Shown: positions 54,753-64,000 of the stretch, in pieces
Layout of the letters: every line of letters starts with the position of its first letter
Numbering within the stretch: the stretch's first letter is position 1
Assembly: GCF_002250505.1 (NCBI RefSeq)
Contig: NZ_NJGY01000003.1
Coordinates: forward strand, 692,660-756,659
Length of the DNA stretch: 64,000 nt
Direction: 5' to 3'
Source of the DNA: Janthinobacterium sp. PC23-8
GTDB taxonomy: Bacteria; Pseudomonadota; Gammaproteobacteria; Burkholderiales; Burkholderiaceae_D
Notes under the pieces: model-generated
Databases searched by the model: none
Seen by the model: only the letters and a program-made list of their open reading frames with translations
What the model was told of the DNA's origin: nothing
Position numbers and translations under genes: made by a program

Positions 54753-55414
54753 GGCTGTCCCGGCATGGCAAGCGGGCGCTCGCCAAGCGTCAGCCACAGC
54801 AGGCTGCAATCGGCGCTCAGGCTGGCGCTTTGACCGGCGCTGGCGGCGGCCCCGCCACGCTTGAGCGCGCAGTCTTGCACGGCGAAATAGCCGGACTGGC
54901 GCAAGTCATCAAAAAAGTTCAGCAAATCCATTTCGTGCAGCAAATCCATGTGGAGCCGCATTTTACTGCCGCGCAGCTGGTACTGGCCCATCCTGAGCGG
55001 CAGCGGCACCTTGAGTACCTGCTGCGCGCTGATGTCATAACTGAGCGGCAGCAGATGGCGCTGCTGCTGGCTCAGCCGTATTGCATCGATCCACGCCAGG
55101 CGGTTTTCCTCGCCGATCAGGCCGCGCCGTTGCAAGGCCAGGAAGCGCGGCGCAAAGGCGCGCATTTCCAGCTTTTCCGTTTCCACCTGATTGAAGCGGG
55201 TGGCGGCGGCCTGGCGCTCCTTTTGTGCCAGGTCCAGCCGCTGCGCCTGGCGGTCGCGATAGCCGCCGGCCAGGTGCAGGAAAAGCAGACTGAGCATCAC
55301 GGTGGCGGCGCAGCACAGCAGGGCGCGCCGCACCAGATGCAATTCGCCCAGCCAGGTCGGCAGCGGGCGCGTGGTGGCGGCCTTTTTCATGCCGGGTGTA
55401 AACGGCGGCGTCAT
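54749..55414 (-). CDS. MshJ/PilO-like pilus biogenesis protein
   Basis: The 221-aa protein has one membrane helix near residues 32-50 (ALLCCAATVMLSLLFLHLAGG), a coiled coil and a ferredoxin-like C-terminal region (LRMGQYQLRGSKMRLHMDLLHEMDLLNFFDDL). That is the GspM/PilO/MshJ plan for assembly-platform proteins. Start at 55414 overlaps the upstream stop. Confidence 0.75.
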   Translation of the reverse strand: MTPPFTPGMKKAATTRPLPTWLGELHLVRRALLCCAATVMLSLLFLHLAGGYRDRQAQRLDLAQKERQAAATRFNQVETEKLEMRAFAPRFLALQRRGLIGEENRLAWIDAIRLSQQQRHLLPLSYDISAQQVLKVPLPLRMGQYQLRGSKMRLHMDLLHEMDLLNFFDDLRQSGYFAVQDCALKRGGAAASAGQSASLSADCSLLWLTLGERPLAMPGQP

Positions 55415-56982
55415 GGCTGCCACACCAGCAACACGGTAAAGCGGGCCTGGCCGTCTTGCGCGGGCGCGGCGCTCTTGCCGGACAGGCTGGCGCTGGGGCG
55501 CAAGTCCAGCGGCGCCTCCTCGATTGCCACCACCAGGCGCCGGTTGCGCGCCAGCGACTGCGCAAACGCCGTGATGGCAGACAAGGCGCCACGGTAATCA
55601 TTGCCCGGCATATCGACGTCAAGCTCCAGGCGCAAGGCTTGCGGCGGCGCGGCCGGGATGCCGGCGTCACGACTGGTCGGCAGCGGACCGTTGGCCGGGT
55701 TGGCCTGGGCCGGCGGTGGCTGCGATGCGCTTGCGCGCGCCGGCGGTGGGCCGGCATTCCAGTGCAGTTGCGCCAGTTTCACTTGCGGCGCCTGGTCGAG
55801 CGCCGCGCTCAGCAGGGCCAGCAGCCGGCCTGGCTCGGGCGCCTGGGTGGCGATCATGTGTTCCAGCGTCACGGCGGCCTTCATGTTGTGTGTTTTCGCT
55901 GGCGCCGGCGGCAGGCTGGCCATCACATTGCGGTAGCGCTGCTGGTAGATGGCTGTTTCCTGGTGCAATTGCGCCAGGCCCGCTTCGTCGTCCAGCCCGC
56001 CCAGCAGCATGGCGGCGCACCACAGCAGGGCCGAGGCGCCGATCAGTACGCTGGAGCCATACAGCGTCTTGCGGGCGCGCTGGTAGTGGTAGTAGCGGGC
56101 GAGGTCGCCGGGCGGGTAGTGGCTGGCGGGCGGATGCCTGGCCAGCAGCGTCAGCAGCAACTGGTCGGCCAGGGTCAAAGTATGGGGCAGGCCCACGCGC
56201 TCGCTGGCGAACTGCAGGTCGATAAAGTGGTACGCCACTTCCACGCCGTTTTCGCACAGCAATTCGAGTTTGGGCAGCTGCGCCTGCGGCGCCAGGATCA
56301 CGGTGTGGAGCACATCGCCGCGCTCCAGCATGCGCGTGCTGGTCAGGAATTGCCGGGTTTTTTCCGTTTCCAGCGCAATATTGACAGCCACGCCGTCAAG
56401 CGCGATGGCCACCGTCTGGCGCGAAAAGCGCAGCTGGCCGCCTTCATAATAACTTTGCCGCAAACCGCCCGACTGTTGCGTCACCAGCAGCAGGTGCCGC
56501 TGCGTGAGCGTCAGTTGTTTTACCAGGGCAATACTGAGCAGGCTGGCCGAATACAAACCGGCCACCGGGATCTGCAACTGTTCCAGCAGCGCCGTCCACG
56601 CTTGCAGCAGGGACGGATTGGTCAGCGCAAAAAACAGCCGCTGGTCATCGCGGCGGGCGGCGCTGTCGCGGCCCAGCAGGGTGCTGCCGCGATACGGCGT
56701 GTCACGGTAGAGCTGGCCCAGGCGCCTTGCCAGCAGGGCGCGGCCGGCCTTGCCGCGCACATGGGGCAGCAACTGGCGCTGGAAATCTTCCTCGATCAGG
56801 TCGACCAGCAAATAGGCGGGCACGTCCAGGCGCTGTTGAAACGGGTCTTCCAGCCAGGCCGCAAACGCCTCCAGCCCTGCCGCGTTCGCTTCAAAGGCCT
56901 GGCCCTCGCCCAGTTCGCCGTGCCGCCAGTCATAGGCGCACAGATGGTCGCTGGTGATATAAAACAGTTGTTTGCGGAACAC
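55411..56982 (-). CDS. MshI-like (PilM/PilN-type) assembly protein
   Basis: The 523-aa protein combines an actin-like PilM/GspL-type cytoplasmic domain (residues ~1-290, e.g. YLLVDLIEEDFQRQLLPHV, LLLVTQQSGGLRQSYYEGG) with a membrane helix (VLIGASALLWCAAMLLGGL) and a PilN-like periplasmic part with Pro-rich linker. In MSHA systems this two-in-one protein is MshI. It sits between mshG and the MshJ-like gene. Confidence 0.75.
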   Translation of the reverse strand: MFRKQLFYITSDHLCAYDWRHGELGEGQAFEANAAGLEAFAAWLEDPFQQRLDVPAYLLVDLIEEDFQRQLLPHVRGKAGRALLARRLGQLYRDTPYRGSTLLGRDSAARRDDQRLFFALTNPSLLQAWTALLEQLQIPVAGLYSASLLSIALVKQLTLTQRHLLLVTQQSGGLRQSYYEGGQLRFSRQTVAIALDGVAVNIALETEKTRQFLTSTRMLERGDVLHTVILAPQAQLPKLELLCENGVEVAYHFIDLQFASERVGLPHTLTLADQLLLTLLARHPPASHYPPGDLARYYHYQRARKTLYGSSVLIGASALLWCAAMLLGGLDDEAGLAQLHQETAIYQQRYRNVMASLPPAPAKTHNMKAAVTLEHMIATQAPEPGRLLALLSAALDQAPQVKLAQLHWNAGPPPARASASQPPPAQANPANGPLPTSRDAGIPAAPPQALRLELDVDMPGNDYRGALSAITAFAQSLARNRRLVVAIEEAPLDLRPSASLSGKSAAPAQDGQARFTVLLVWQP

Positions 56983-57001
56983 GGCGGTCTCAGGTTTCAG
57001 G

Positions 57002-58207
57002 TCAGGTTTTGATTGTGCTGATGGTGTCGTAAATCGGCCCCAGCACCGACAGCATGATCCAGCCCAGCAGCAGGCCCAGGATCACCGTCATGGCCGGCTC
57101 TATCATCGCTTGCACTTTTTCAATCAGTTCCTTCACTTCGCGGTGATAGAAATAGCTGACATTGCGCAAGGCCGTGTCGAGCGAACCGGTCGCTTCGCCC
57201 ACTTTCAGCATGCGGATCACCAGCGGCGGGAAGATGCCCGTGTGCTGGAATGCGCTGGTGACGCCATGGCCTTCGGCAATCAGCTGCGCCGCGCGGCGCA
57301 GTCCGGCCGCCACCACCCGGTTGCCGGCAATGCCTTCGGACAAGCGTATGCAGTCGAGGATGGTGATGCCCGAGGCATACATCAGCGCAAAAAAGGTGGC
57401 GAAGCGGGCCAGGATGATTTTATGCAGCACCGGTCCGACCAGCCACAGCCGCAGCTTGAAGCCGTCGAACAGATAGCGCGCGCCTTCGCTGCGCCGGAGC
57501 CAGGCGCGCAGGCCGACATAGGCCAGCGGCGGCAAGGCCAGCAGCACGGCCCAATAGTCAATAAATATGTTCGATATGAAAATCAGCGCGCGCGTGTGCA
57601 GCGGCAGTTCGCCGCCCATATTGCGGATAAACGCCGTCAGTTGCGGCACCAGGTAGATCATCAGGAAAAACGTCACGGCCGCCACCACGATGGCGACGAC
57701 GACCGGATACAGGATGATCTTGCGCGTCTGAGAAGCGAGCTCATCTTGCCACTTCAGGCTGTCCGACAGATTCTTGAAGACCTCGGCGATCTTGCCGCTT
57801 TGCTCGCCAGCCAGGATCAGGCTGGTAAAGGTGGCGTCGAAAATAGTGCCATGCAGTGCCAGCGCGCCGGACAGCGGCAGGCCGCCTTCGATGCTTTCGA
57901 TCAGGTCGGTGACCACTTCGCGCAGCCGCGGATGATCGGTACTTTCACGCAAATCGTTCAGGCCGTCGAGGATGGGCACGCCGGCGCCCGTCAGCTGCTC
58001 CATATGAAAACAGAAGTTGATCAGGTCGCGCCGGTGGATCACGCGCTTGCCCAGCAGCACCAGGTGCTGGCCCGTCAGCTTGCAGTCGATCAGGTCCAGC
58101 TGCATGCGGTGCAGGCGCGCTTCCAGGTCGGGCACATTGGCCGCTTCCATGCTGCCGGGAACGAGTTCGCCAGCGGCATCCATGGCGCGGTAGACGTACT
58201 GCGCCAT
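57002..58207 (-). CDS. mshG: MshG/GspF-type inner-membrane platform protein
   Basis: The 401-aa protein has the GspF/PilC architecture, two homologous helical domains with three membrane segments: FCFHMEQLTGAGVPILDGL and the matching RFATFFALMYASGITILDCI, each followed by a helix. It anchors the assembly ATPase at the inner membrane. The start at 58207 overlaps the mshE stop; the longer frame runs into mshE and lacks family features. Confidence 0.92.
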   Translation of the reverse strand: MAQYVYRAMDAAGELVPGSMEAANVPDLEARLHRMQLDLIDCKLTGQHLVLLGKRVIHRRDLINFCFHMEQLTGAGVPILDGLNDLRESTDHPRLREVVTDLIESIEGGLPLSGALALHGTIFDATFTSLILAGEQSGKIAEVFKNLSDSLKWQDELASQTRKIILYPVVVAIVVAAVTFFLMIYLVPQLTAFIRNMGGELPLHTRALIFISNIFIDYWAVLLALPPLAYVGLRAWLRRSEGARYLFDGFKLRLWLVGPVLHKIILARFATFFALMYASGITILDCIRLSEGIAGNRVVAAGLRRAAQLIAEGHGVTSAFQHTGIFPPLVIRMLKVGEATGSLDTALRNVSYFYHREVKELIEKVQAMIEPAMTVILGLLLGWIMLSVLGPIYDTISTIKT

Positions 58208-59910
58208 CAGGCCAGCCTGTCCGTCAGGTCGACCACGCGCGCCACTTCTTCCAGGGTGGTGGTGCCGTCGCGCACGCGGCGCAGGCCATCGTCGACCAGG
58301 GTATGAAAACCGCCGGCGCGAGCCGCGCCTTTCAATTCGCGCAGGCTGGCGCGGCGTGATGTCAGTTCGTCCAGTTCCGGCGTCATTTTCAGCAATTCCA
58401 TGATGGCCAGGCGTCCCTTGTAGCCCTGGTGGGCGCAACGTTCGCAGCCGGCAGCATGGCAGATATTGACCGGCGGCTCGTCAGGCTGCAAGCCCAGCAG
58501 GCGCCGTTCGATGTCGTCGGCCGCCACGGTTTGCTTGCAATGCGGGCACAGCTTGCGTACCAGGCGCTGGGCGATAATGCCGATGATATTGCCGGCCATA
58601 ATGTCGGGCAGGACGCCGATGTCCAGCAGGCGCGGCAGTGAACCGATGGCCGAATTGGTGTGCAGGGTGGAATACACCTGATGGCCCGTCATGGCCGCCG
58701 CAAACGCCATCTCGGCCGTTTCGCGGTCGCGGATTTCGCCCACCAGGATGATGTCGGGGTCCTGCCGCATCATCGAGCGGATGCCGTCGGCAAAGCCCAG
58801 TTTCACCGATTCATTGACCGAGGTCTGCCGTATCATGTTCATCGGATACTCGACCGGATCTTCCAGCGTCATGATGTTGACGCTTTCCGTGTTGATATGG
58901 TTGATGATCGAATACAAGGTGGTGGTCTTGCCGCTGCCAGTCGGGCCGGTCACCAGAATCACGCCGTCGGGGCGCGCGATCATCAGTTTCAACAGATTGA
59001 GCTCGCGTTCGGCCAGGCCCAGCGAATCGAGCGGGACAATGCCTTTTTGCCGGTCCAGCACGCGCAGCACGACATTCTCGCCATGCGTGGTCGGCTGCGC
59101 CGAGGCGCGAAAATCGATTTGCCGGCCCGAGAAACGGATCGTGATGCGCCCGTCCTGCGGCGCGCGCGATTCGGCGATATTCATGTTCGAAATCACTTTC
59201 AGGCGCACGGCCATGGCCGGCCAGTACGATTTGTGCAGGCTGCGGATCTGGCGCAAGATGCCGTCGATGCGGTAGCGGATGCGCAGGAACGATTGTTCCG
59301 GCTCGAAATGGATGTCCGAGGCGCCGTTCTGCACGGCGTCGGCCAGCAGCGCGTCGATCAACCGTACCATCGGCTGGCTGTATTCGTCCGACGGCGACGC
59401 CATGCTCTGGTAATTGACTTCGCCCGTTTCGATTTCATGCAGGATGCCGTCGATCGACAATTCAAAGCCGTAATACTGGTCGATGGCGCGTGAAATGTCC
59501 GACTCATTGACCAGCACGGTGGAAATCGTGATGCCCTTGACCAGCATGGCGCTGATCTGGTCGAGCGCGACGATATTGCTGGTGTCGGCCATGGCCAGTA
59601 TCAGGTTGTCGGTCTGCCGTTCATAGACGATGGGAAACACGCGATAGCGCCTGGCCACTTCCTTGGGGATCAGCTTTAATGCGATCGCGTCCACCACCAG
59701 GCTCGACAAATCCGCGCTTTCCTGTTTCAGGTTTTCGCTCAGCGCCATGCGCACGGTGGCTTCCGTCACGAAACCCAGGGTGATCAGGAGTTTACCGAGC
59801 GGCTCGCTGCTGCGCTTTTGCTCGATCAGTGCGATGCGCAACTGGTCTTCGCTGATCACGCCTTTCTGGATCAGCATTTTGCCCAGCGGAAGTTTGGTCT
59901 GTTCTGCCAT
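58207..59910 (-). CDS. mshE: MshE-type pilus extension ATPase with MshEN domain
   Basis: The 567-aa GspE/PilB-type ATPase powers pilus assembly. Residues ~7-60 form an MshEN domain with two LPLGKMLIQKG / EPLGKLLITLG style repeats, the c-di-GMP binding module of MshE proteins. The motor has Walker A GPTGSGKT at 322-329, the Asp and His box regions, and a late tetracysteine zinc motif (CPHC, CERC). The window also encodes an HD-GYP protein, so c-di-GMP control is plausible (inference). Confidence 0.94.
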   Translation of the reverse strand: MAEQTKLPLGKMLIQKGVISEDQLRIALIEQKRSSEPLGKLLITLGFVTEATVRMALSENLKQESADLSSLVVDAIALKLIPKEVARRYRVFPIVYERQTDNLILAMADTSNIVALDQISAMLVKGITISTVLVNESDISRAIDQYYGFELSIDGILHEIETGEVNYQSMASPSDEYSQPMVRLIDALLADAVQNGASDIHFEPEQSFLRIRYRIDGILRQIRSLHKSYWPAMAVRLKVISNMNIAESRAPQDGRITIRFSGRQIDFRASAQPTTHGENVVLRVLDRQKGIVPLDSLGLAERELNLLKLMIARPDGVILVTGPTGSGKTTTLYSIINHINTESVNIMTLEDPVEYPMNMIRQTSVNESVKLGFADGIRSMMRQDPDIILVGEIRDRETAEMAFAAAMTGHQVYSTLHTNSAIGSLPRLLDIGVLPDIMAGNIIGIIAQRLVRKLCPHCKQTVAADDIERRLLGLQPDEPPVNICHAAGCERCAHQGYKGRLAIMELLKMTPELDELTSRRASLRELKGAARAGGFHTLVDDGLRRVRDGTTTLEEVARVVDLTDRLA

Positions 59911-59916
59911 GCCGTT

Positions 59917-61284
59917 TTATTCCTGACGCGTGATCACGATGCCGGAGCTGTCCGGCGCGCCGAGTTCGCCCAGCCTTTGCTGCGCGCCGGCGCGGTCGAA
60001 CGCGGCCGGCGTGGTTTGCGCCAGCGTCAAGGCACGCTGGTAGTAGCTGGCGGCCAGCCTGGGCTGGTTCAAACGGTCCAGGCCGACAGCGAGGTTGAAG
60101 GCGTAGTCGGCATTGCCGGGCACGGCGCTGTAGGCGCGGAAAAACTGCTGCTGCGCTTCGGGCCAGCGGCGCTGCTGGGCGTACACATTACCCAGTGCAA
60201 ACAGCACGGGGCCGCTTTCCGGCGTGCGCGCGAGGATCGCTTTCAGGCGCGATTCGCTCTGCACCAGGTCGCCCTGGCGCAGGCCGATCAGGCCGGCCAG
60301 CGCCACGCCATCGTCGGGGTTGATTTCCAGCAAGCGCAGATACAGCGCGGCGGCCTGCGCGCCCTGCTTGTCGCGCTGCGCCACCGTGGCCAGGCCCAGC
60401 AGGGCGTCGCGGTTGAGCGGGTCCTGCCGCAGCACGGCCTCGTATTGCTGGCGAGCGCTGCCCAGCTGGCCGCTGGCCAGCGCCTGGTAGCCTTGCTGCA
60501 CGCCGGGAGCGATCTGCGGCGCCGCGTCGTTGCGCACCACCTGGATCTGCTGGTTGTTGGGCGCGACCACCGGCGCCAGCGCGGGCGGCGCCGGTGGCGG
60601 CATCTGCGCCAGCTGCGCCGCCACCGCCTGCTGCACGGCCGCCTGTATCAGCGCCTGCTGTTCGGCCGCGCCGGTGGCTGGCTTTTCCTCGCGGCGCGGT
60701 TCCGGGGGCACTTCGTTGGACGGCTCGCTGGCCGGCGGCACGATCACCATCGGGCCGGCATTGCTGGCCGTGCCGGGCGCGTCGGTCAGCGGCATCGGCA
60801 CGCCGGGCAGGTTGGCGCCTGCGCCGGGGCTGCTGCTGGCGCGCCAGTACCAGTAGGCCATGGCGCAGACCACCAGCAGCAAGATACCCAGCAGCACGCC
60901 CAGGCGCACGGTAGCCGGATCGACGCTGACGGGCGCGCGCGGCGGCGTGCGCTTGCGGCTGGCGCTGGAAGACGACTCGGCCTTGGCAGAGCGGGGTTTG
61001 GGCTGTGGTGGTTCAGGTGGCGCTTCAGCCCTGGGGGGGGCTTGCGCCGCCTGGGCTTCGGGCGCCGGGGCGGCGGCCGGCGCGCCGTTCAAGGGCTCCA
61101 GGCTCAGGCCGGACGTCCATTCCGGCGCCGGCGGCACTGCCTGCGCCGGCGCCGGAGGCGCATCGGCCGGCGCCAGCGCCAGCACCTGGTCGTAGGCCTC
61201 GGACGGCTTGTCCAGTTCCTCTTCGTGCAGGCTGTTCTGTTTTGCGCGCTCGGCTTTCTTGAGCGCCTGCATCAGCAAGCTCAT
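59917..61284 (-). CDS. MshN-like TPR protein
   Basis: The 455-aa protein starts MSLLMQALKKAERAKQ, typical of MshN-like proteins. It has a Pro/Ala-rich segment, one membrane helix (RLGVLLGILLLVVCAMAYWYW, ~140-165) and C-terminal tetratricopeptide repeats (REQYEAVLRQDPLNRDALLGLATVAQ onward). It probably stabilises the secretin or platform across the periplasm (inference). Its start overlaps the mshL stop (ATGA). Confidence 0.8.
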   Translation of the reverse strand: MSLLMQALKKAERAKQNSLHEEELDKPSEAYDQVLALAPADAPPAPAQAVPPAPEWTSGLSLEPLNGAPAAAPAPEAQAAQAPPRAEAPPEPPQPKPRSAKAESSSSASRKRTPPRAPVSVDPATVRLGVLLGILLLVVCAMAYWYWRASSSPGAGANLPGVPMPLTDAPGTASNAGPMVIVPPASEPSNEVPPEPRREEKPATGAAEQQALIQAAVQQAVAAQLAQMPPPAPPALAPVVAPNNQQIQVVRNDAAPQIAPGVQQGYQALASGQLGSARQQYEAVLRQDPLNRDALLGLATVAQRDKQGAQAAALYLRLLEINPDDGVALAGLIGLRQGDLVQSESRLKAILARTPESGPVLFALGNVYAQQRRWPEAQQQFFRAYSAVPGNADYAFNLAVGLDRLNQPRLAASYYQRALTLAQTTPAAFDRAGAQQRLGELGAPDSSGIVITRQE

Positions 61285-63266
61285 CGGGCTTCTCCTTGCA
61301 CGCGCGCCACCGGCGCCTCGCGGTTTTCCGTATAAGGCTCGCTGTTGAGCGGCGCCTGGCCCGGCAGCAGGTAGCGGTAATCGCGGAAATCGCCCTCGAT
61401 GCTGGCGTCCTTGACCACCACCGGGCGCATGAAGATCACCAGTTCCGTCTTGGTGCTCGCTTCATTGCGGTATGAAAACAGATTGCCCACCAGGGGCAGG
61501 CTGGACAGGCCCGGCACGCCATCCCTGGTATTGTCGACGGAGTCCTGCATCAGGCCGCCCATCACCGCGATCTGGCCGCTGTCGACCTTCATGATCGATT
61601 CCAGTTCGCGCGCCTGGATCACCGGCACGCGGCTTTGCACATTGGCCGCGGCCAGTGCCGGATTCGGGTCCTGCACATAGCCGACGATGCGCGTGATGGT
61701 GGGGCGCACATTGAGGGTGACGACGTCGCTGTCCGAAATTTGCGGCGTCACGCTCATCACGAAGCCGACCGGCACCGTTTCGAGCTTCGATTCATAGGTG
61801 GCCGGCGTGGTGATGGTGCCGGTCGAACTGATCACGGCTGGCGTGACCTTGATGGTAAAGAAGACGTTGTTGTCGACCACTTTCAGCATCGCCGTTTGGT
61901 TGTTCAGCACGCTGATCTTGGGGCTGGACAATACTTTGACCTTGCCGAACGATTCGAGCAGCTGGATGGTGGTGGAAAAGCTGTCTTTCAGGTAATTGAG
62001 CACGAAGATGCCGGGCGTGGCGCCGGGGGTGACGGCGCTGGGCAAGGCCAGGTTGCCGACCTGGCCCTGGTTCAGGCGCAGGCTGCCCGTCAGGCGCGAC
62101 CAGTTGATGCCCTGCTGGTATTCGCGGTTCAGCCGCACTTCCATGATGGTCGCCTCGATCAGCACCTGCCGCTTGGCGCTGCTGGTGACCAGGTCGAGGA
62201 ATTCGCGGATTTTTTCATGCTGGCGCCCGGTGGCGCGCACGGCGATCAGGCCGGCTTCGGTATTGACCACGACCGACGAGGAAGCGCCCTTGTTGGCCAG
62301 TTTCAGCAGCGGCAAGCCGTTGGCGTCGAGTTGCGCAGCGTTATTGTTATTGGCGGTTGGATGGGGCGCGGCATTGGGCTGCTGTTGCCCCTGCTGCGGC
62401 ACTTGCGGCATCTGCGTGCCGTACTGGCCCGGCGGCAGTGCGGCGGGACTGCCGCCCTGGTTGCCCTGCTGGCCCTGGGCTTGCCCCTGCGCTGGCCCTT
62501 GCAGCGCCGTCAATTGCTGGTTCAGCTGCGCCAGCGGGTCGACCAGCGGATCGTTGAGGGTGGTGTCGCGCAGCAGGTCGCGGATATTCTTTTCCAGGCT
62601 ATACCAGAAATTGTTTTCCGAACGGTTCACCACCAGGGTGGTGGAATTGTTGTTGCCGCTGCCGCCCTGGTTGCCGTTGGTGGCGGCGGCGCCGCTGCCG
62701 CCGGCGCCGCCGCCAGCGGTGGAAATCTGCGTGGCGATATTGACGCTGCTGTTGGTACTGCGCGCCATGTTCACATAGTCGACCTTGTAATTGCGCCAGA
62801 CGGGCGCGTCCGGCATTACCAGCAGATTCTTGCCGTCGATTTCATAGCGCATGTCCACCTGGTTGGCGATGCGCGCCAGCAATTGCGGCAGGGTCTGGTT
62901 CAAGGCGTTGAGCGTGATATTGCCGGCAATATCAGGGTGAATATCGACATTCATGCCGGCGTCGCGCGCCAGCGCGAACAGCAGCGACTGCACCGGCACC
63001 TTGTGCACGGTCACGCTGTAGGTTTCTACCCTGGGCGCGGCCGATGGCGGGGGCAGGGCAGCGCTTTGCCGTACCGGCTCGGGAATCGCACCGGCCACGC
63101 GCGGTGCAGCGTCGACATGCGAGGCGGACAATGGTAGTTGCGGCGCGGCGCAGCCGGCCAGCAGGGTGCAGCAGACAGCGGTGACGCAGGAAGCGAGCAC
63201 AGTGAGAGGGGATGTCATGCCGAGGTCGCCCGTGAAGTCATGTTGTGCTTTTGCAATTTTACCCAT
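61281..63266 (-). CDS. mshL: MshL-type secretin
   Basis: This outer-membrane secretin lipoprotein forms the pore for the pilus. It has a lipobox (TLLAGC), N-domains (VPVQSLLFALARDAGMNVDIHPDIAGNITL), a long Gly/Asn/Gln-rich insert (~185-310) and the secretin core (QVLIEATIMEVRLNREYQQGINWS, VPVGFVMSVTPQI, ending with LGLMQ-type VMGGLMQDSVDNTRDGVPGLSSLPLVGNLFSY split over residues ~560-610). AGAGGA precedes the start; the second of two adjacent ATGs is best spaced. Confidence 0.93.
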   Translation of the reverse strand: MGKIAKAQHDFTGDLGMTSPLTVLASCVTAVCCTLLAGCAAPQLPLSASHVDAAPRVAGAIPEPVRQSAALPPPSAAPRVETYSVTVHKVPVQSLLFALARDAGMNVDIHPDIAGNITLNALNQTLPQLLARIANQVDMRYEIDGKNLLVMPDAPVWRNYKVDYVNMARSTNSSVNIATQISTAGGGAGGSGAAATNGNQGGSGNNNSTTLVVNRSENNFWYSLEKNIRDLLRDTTLNDPLVDPLAQLNQQLTALQGPAQGQAQGQQGNQGGSPAALPPGQYGTQMPQVPQQGQQQPNAAPHPTANNNNAAQLDANGLPLLKLANKGASSSVVVNTEAGLIAVRATGRQHEKIREFLDLVTSSAKRQVLIEATIMEVRLNREYQQGINWSRLTGSLRLNQGQVGNLALPSAVTPGATPGIFVLNYLKDSFSTTIQLLESFGKVKVLSSPKISVLNNQTAMLKVVDNNVFFTIKVTPAVISSTGTITTPATYESKLETVPVGFVMSVTPQISDSDVVTLNVRPTITRIVGYVQDPNPALAAANVQSRVPVIQARELESIMKVDSGQIAVMGGLMQDSVDNTRDGVPGLSSLPLVGNLFSYRNEASTKTELVIFMRPVVVKDASIEGDFRDYRYLLPGQAPLNSEPYTENREAPVARVQGEAR

Positions 63267-63357
63267 CATGATCCTCTAAAATCGGGCGCGCCGCCAGACG
63301 TTGCCGGCGAGTCGGGAAAATAAAGTGCCTTGTCGCCACGTCAAGTCGATTGACAAA

Positions 63358-64000
63358 TTAATCATCAAATGCTGGTTCAAGCGCGATGCAATTGAGAAAA
63401 GCCTGCTCCAGGCTCGCTTGCGGGCCGCCGCCGTGGCGCTGGCGGCATTCGGCCGGCGTACCGACAAACACCATCCGTCCGCCATGCAAAATGGCCATGC
63501 GGTCGCACAGCTCGTCGATGTCAAGCAGCGCATGCGAAGTGAGGAACACGCCGCGGCCCTGGGTGCGCAACTGGCGCAGCGCCGCTTTGAACAGCGCGCG
63601 CGCCTTAGGGTCCAGTCCGCTCATCGGTTCGTCGAGCACCAGTTGTCGCTTGCCCGACAGCAAACAGGCAGCCAGCCCCAGCTTTTGCATCATGCCCTTG
63701 GAGTAGCCGCGCGCCTGGCGCTGCAAGGCTTGCGGCGCCAGTTCCAGCGCGGCGCACGCCTGGCTGGCGGCGCGCTCGTCCCACGGCAATTGCTGCAGGC
63801 CCAGCAGGTAGCGCAAAAAATCGCGGCCACTGAGGTAATACGGCGCCTGGAAACGTTCGGGCAAAAAAGATAGCGGCGCGCGCGCCGCGCTGTGCTGGTG
63901 GGCCTGGCCGTAGATGCTGATTTCACCCGCATCAAGCGCGCAGAAATCGAACAGGCAATGGAGCAGGGTGGTCTTGCCGGCGCCGTTGACGCCAGCCAGG
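63358..64000 (-). CDS. ABC transporter ATP-binding protein (5' end beyond window)
   Basis: Reading the - strand to the window edge gives Walker A GVNGAGKTTL (63961-63990), then LPERFQAPYYLSGRDF, the signature YSKGMMQKLGLA, Walker B LVLDEPMSGLD and the H-loop TSHALLDID. It is an ABC-2 / NatA-like ATPase whose first residues lie outside the window. The gene continues across a TTG at 63864, so that is not its start. It lies 92 bp upstream of mshL, and its likely permease is the one at 52194-52961. Confidence 0.92.
   Translation of the reverse strand, partial: LAGVNGAGKTTLLHCLFDFCALDAGEISIYGQAHQHSAARAPLSFLPERFQAPYYLSGRDFLRYLLGLQQLPWDERAASQACAALELAPQALQRQARGYSKGMMQKLGLAACLLSGKRQLVLDEPMSGLDPKARALFKAALRQLRTQGRGVFLTSHALLDIDELCDRMAILHGGRMVFVGTPAECRQRHGGGPQASLEQAFLNCIALEPAFDD

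Overview
The window is about 62-65% GC by eye, gene-dense, and reads as chromosome of a Gram-negative betaproteobacterium. Gene content (a DUF2169/pentapeptide/DUF3540 type VI module, an MSHA-like pilus operon, a Tsp/Prc protease, many chemoreceptors) suggests Oxalobacteraceae (Janthinobacterium/Duganella/Massilia group). That placement is inference; no rRNA or tRNA gene is present to confirm it.

Layout. (1) 85-25250, + strand: a complete core type VI secretion system (T6SS) in the order tssB-tssC-hcp-tssE-tssF-tssG-clpV, then a delivery module (vgrG, DUF2169-pentapeptide fusion, second pentapeptide protein, DUF3540, PAAR-like DUF4150, unknown 256-aa protein), then tssJ-tssK-tssL-tssM-tssA. 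All 13 core components are present. vgrG is clearly AT-richer than its neighbours. (2) 25417-37016: a TonB-dependent receptor (-), an HD-GYP protein, a small unknown protein, a 229-bp MITE-like palindromic element, a DUF2939 protein, an orphan ParB-like protein, thymidine kinase, two methyl-accepting chemotaxis proteins (-), a TetR regulator and a DUF2007 protein. (3) 37484-46517: carboxy-terminal protease Prc, a divergent LysR/MFS pair, a Qnr-sized pentapeptide protein, an AlaC-like aminotransferase, a secreted alpha/beta hydrolase and an AT-rich orphan gene. Four consecutive intergenic gaps here each carry a copy of the same ~80-nt element: promoter-like boxes, a conserved pyrimidine (anti-Shine-Dalgarno-like) motif, a hairpin with compensatory base changes, and a Rho-independent terminator. 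I interpret these as four sibling small RNA genes. (4) 46769-50066: a four-gene operon of two acyl-CoA dehydrogenase subunits and two MaoC hot-dog proteins, organised like the heteromeric beta-oxidation enzymes ChsE1/E2-ChsH1/H2. (5) 50196-64000, - strand: a lipoprotein, then a tightly overlapping MSHA-type pilus / type II secretion-like operon (mshL, mshN-like, mshE, mshG, mshI-like, mshJ-like, mshK-like and prepilins). An ABC ATPase lies at its upstream end (cut by the window edge) and an ABC-2 permease inside its distal part.

How the parts connect: the T6SS genes form one contractile injection machine with its own spike-loading module. The pilus ATPase has an MshEN domain, which in the family binds c-di-GMP, and the window also encodes an HD-GYP protein of the c-di-GMP phosphodiesterase family; a functional link is inference. 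Best candidates for something undescribed are the four-copy sRNA family (39812-45917), the 29880-30108 palindromic element, and the AT-rich VgrG extension with the unknown 256-aa protein of the T6SS delivery module.
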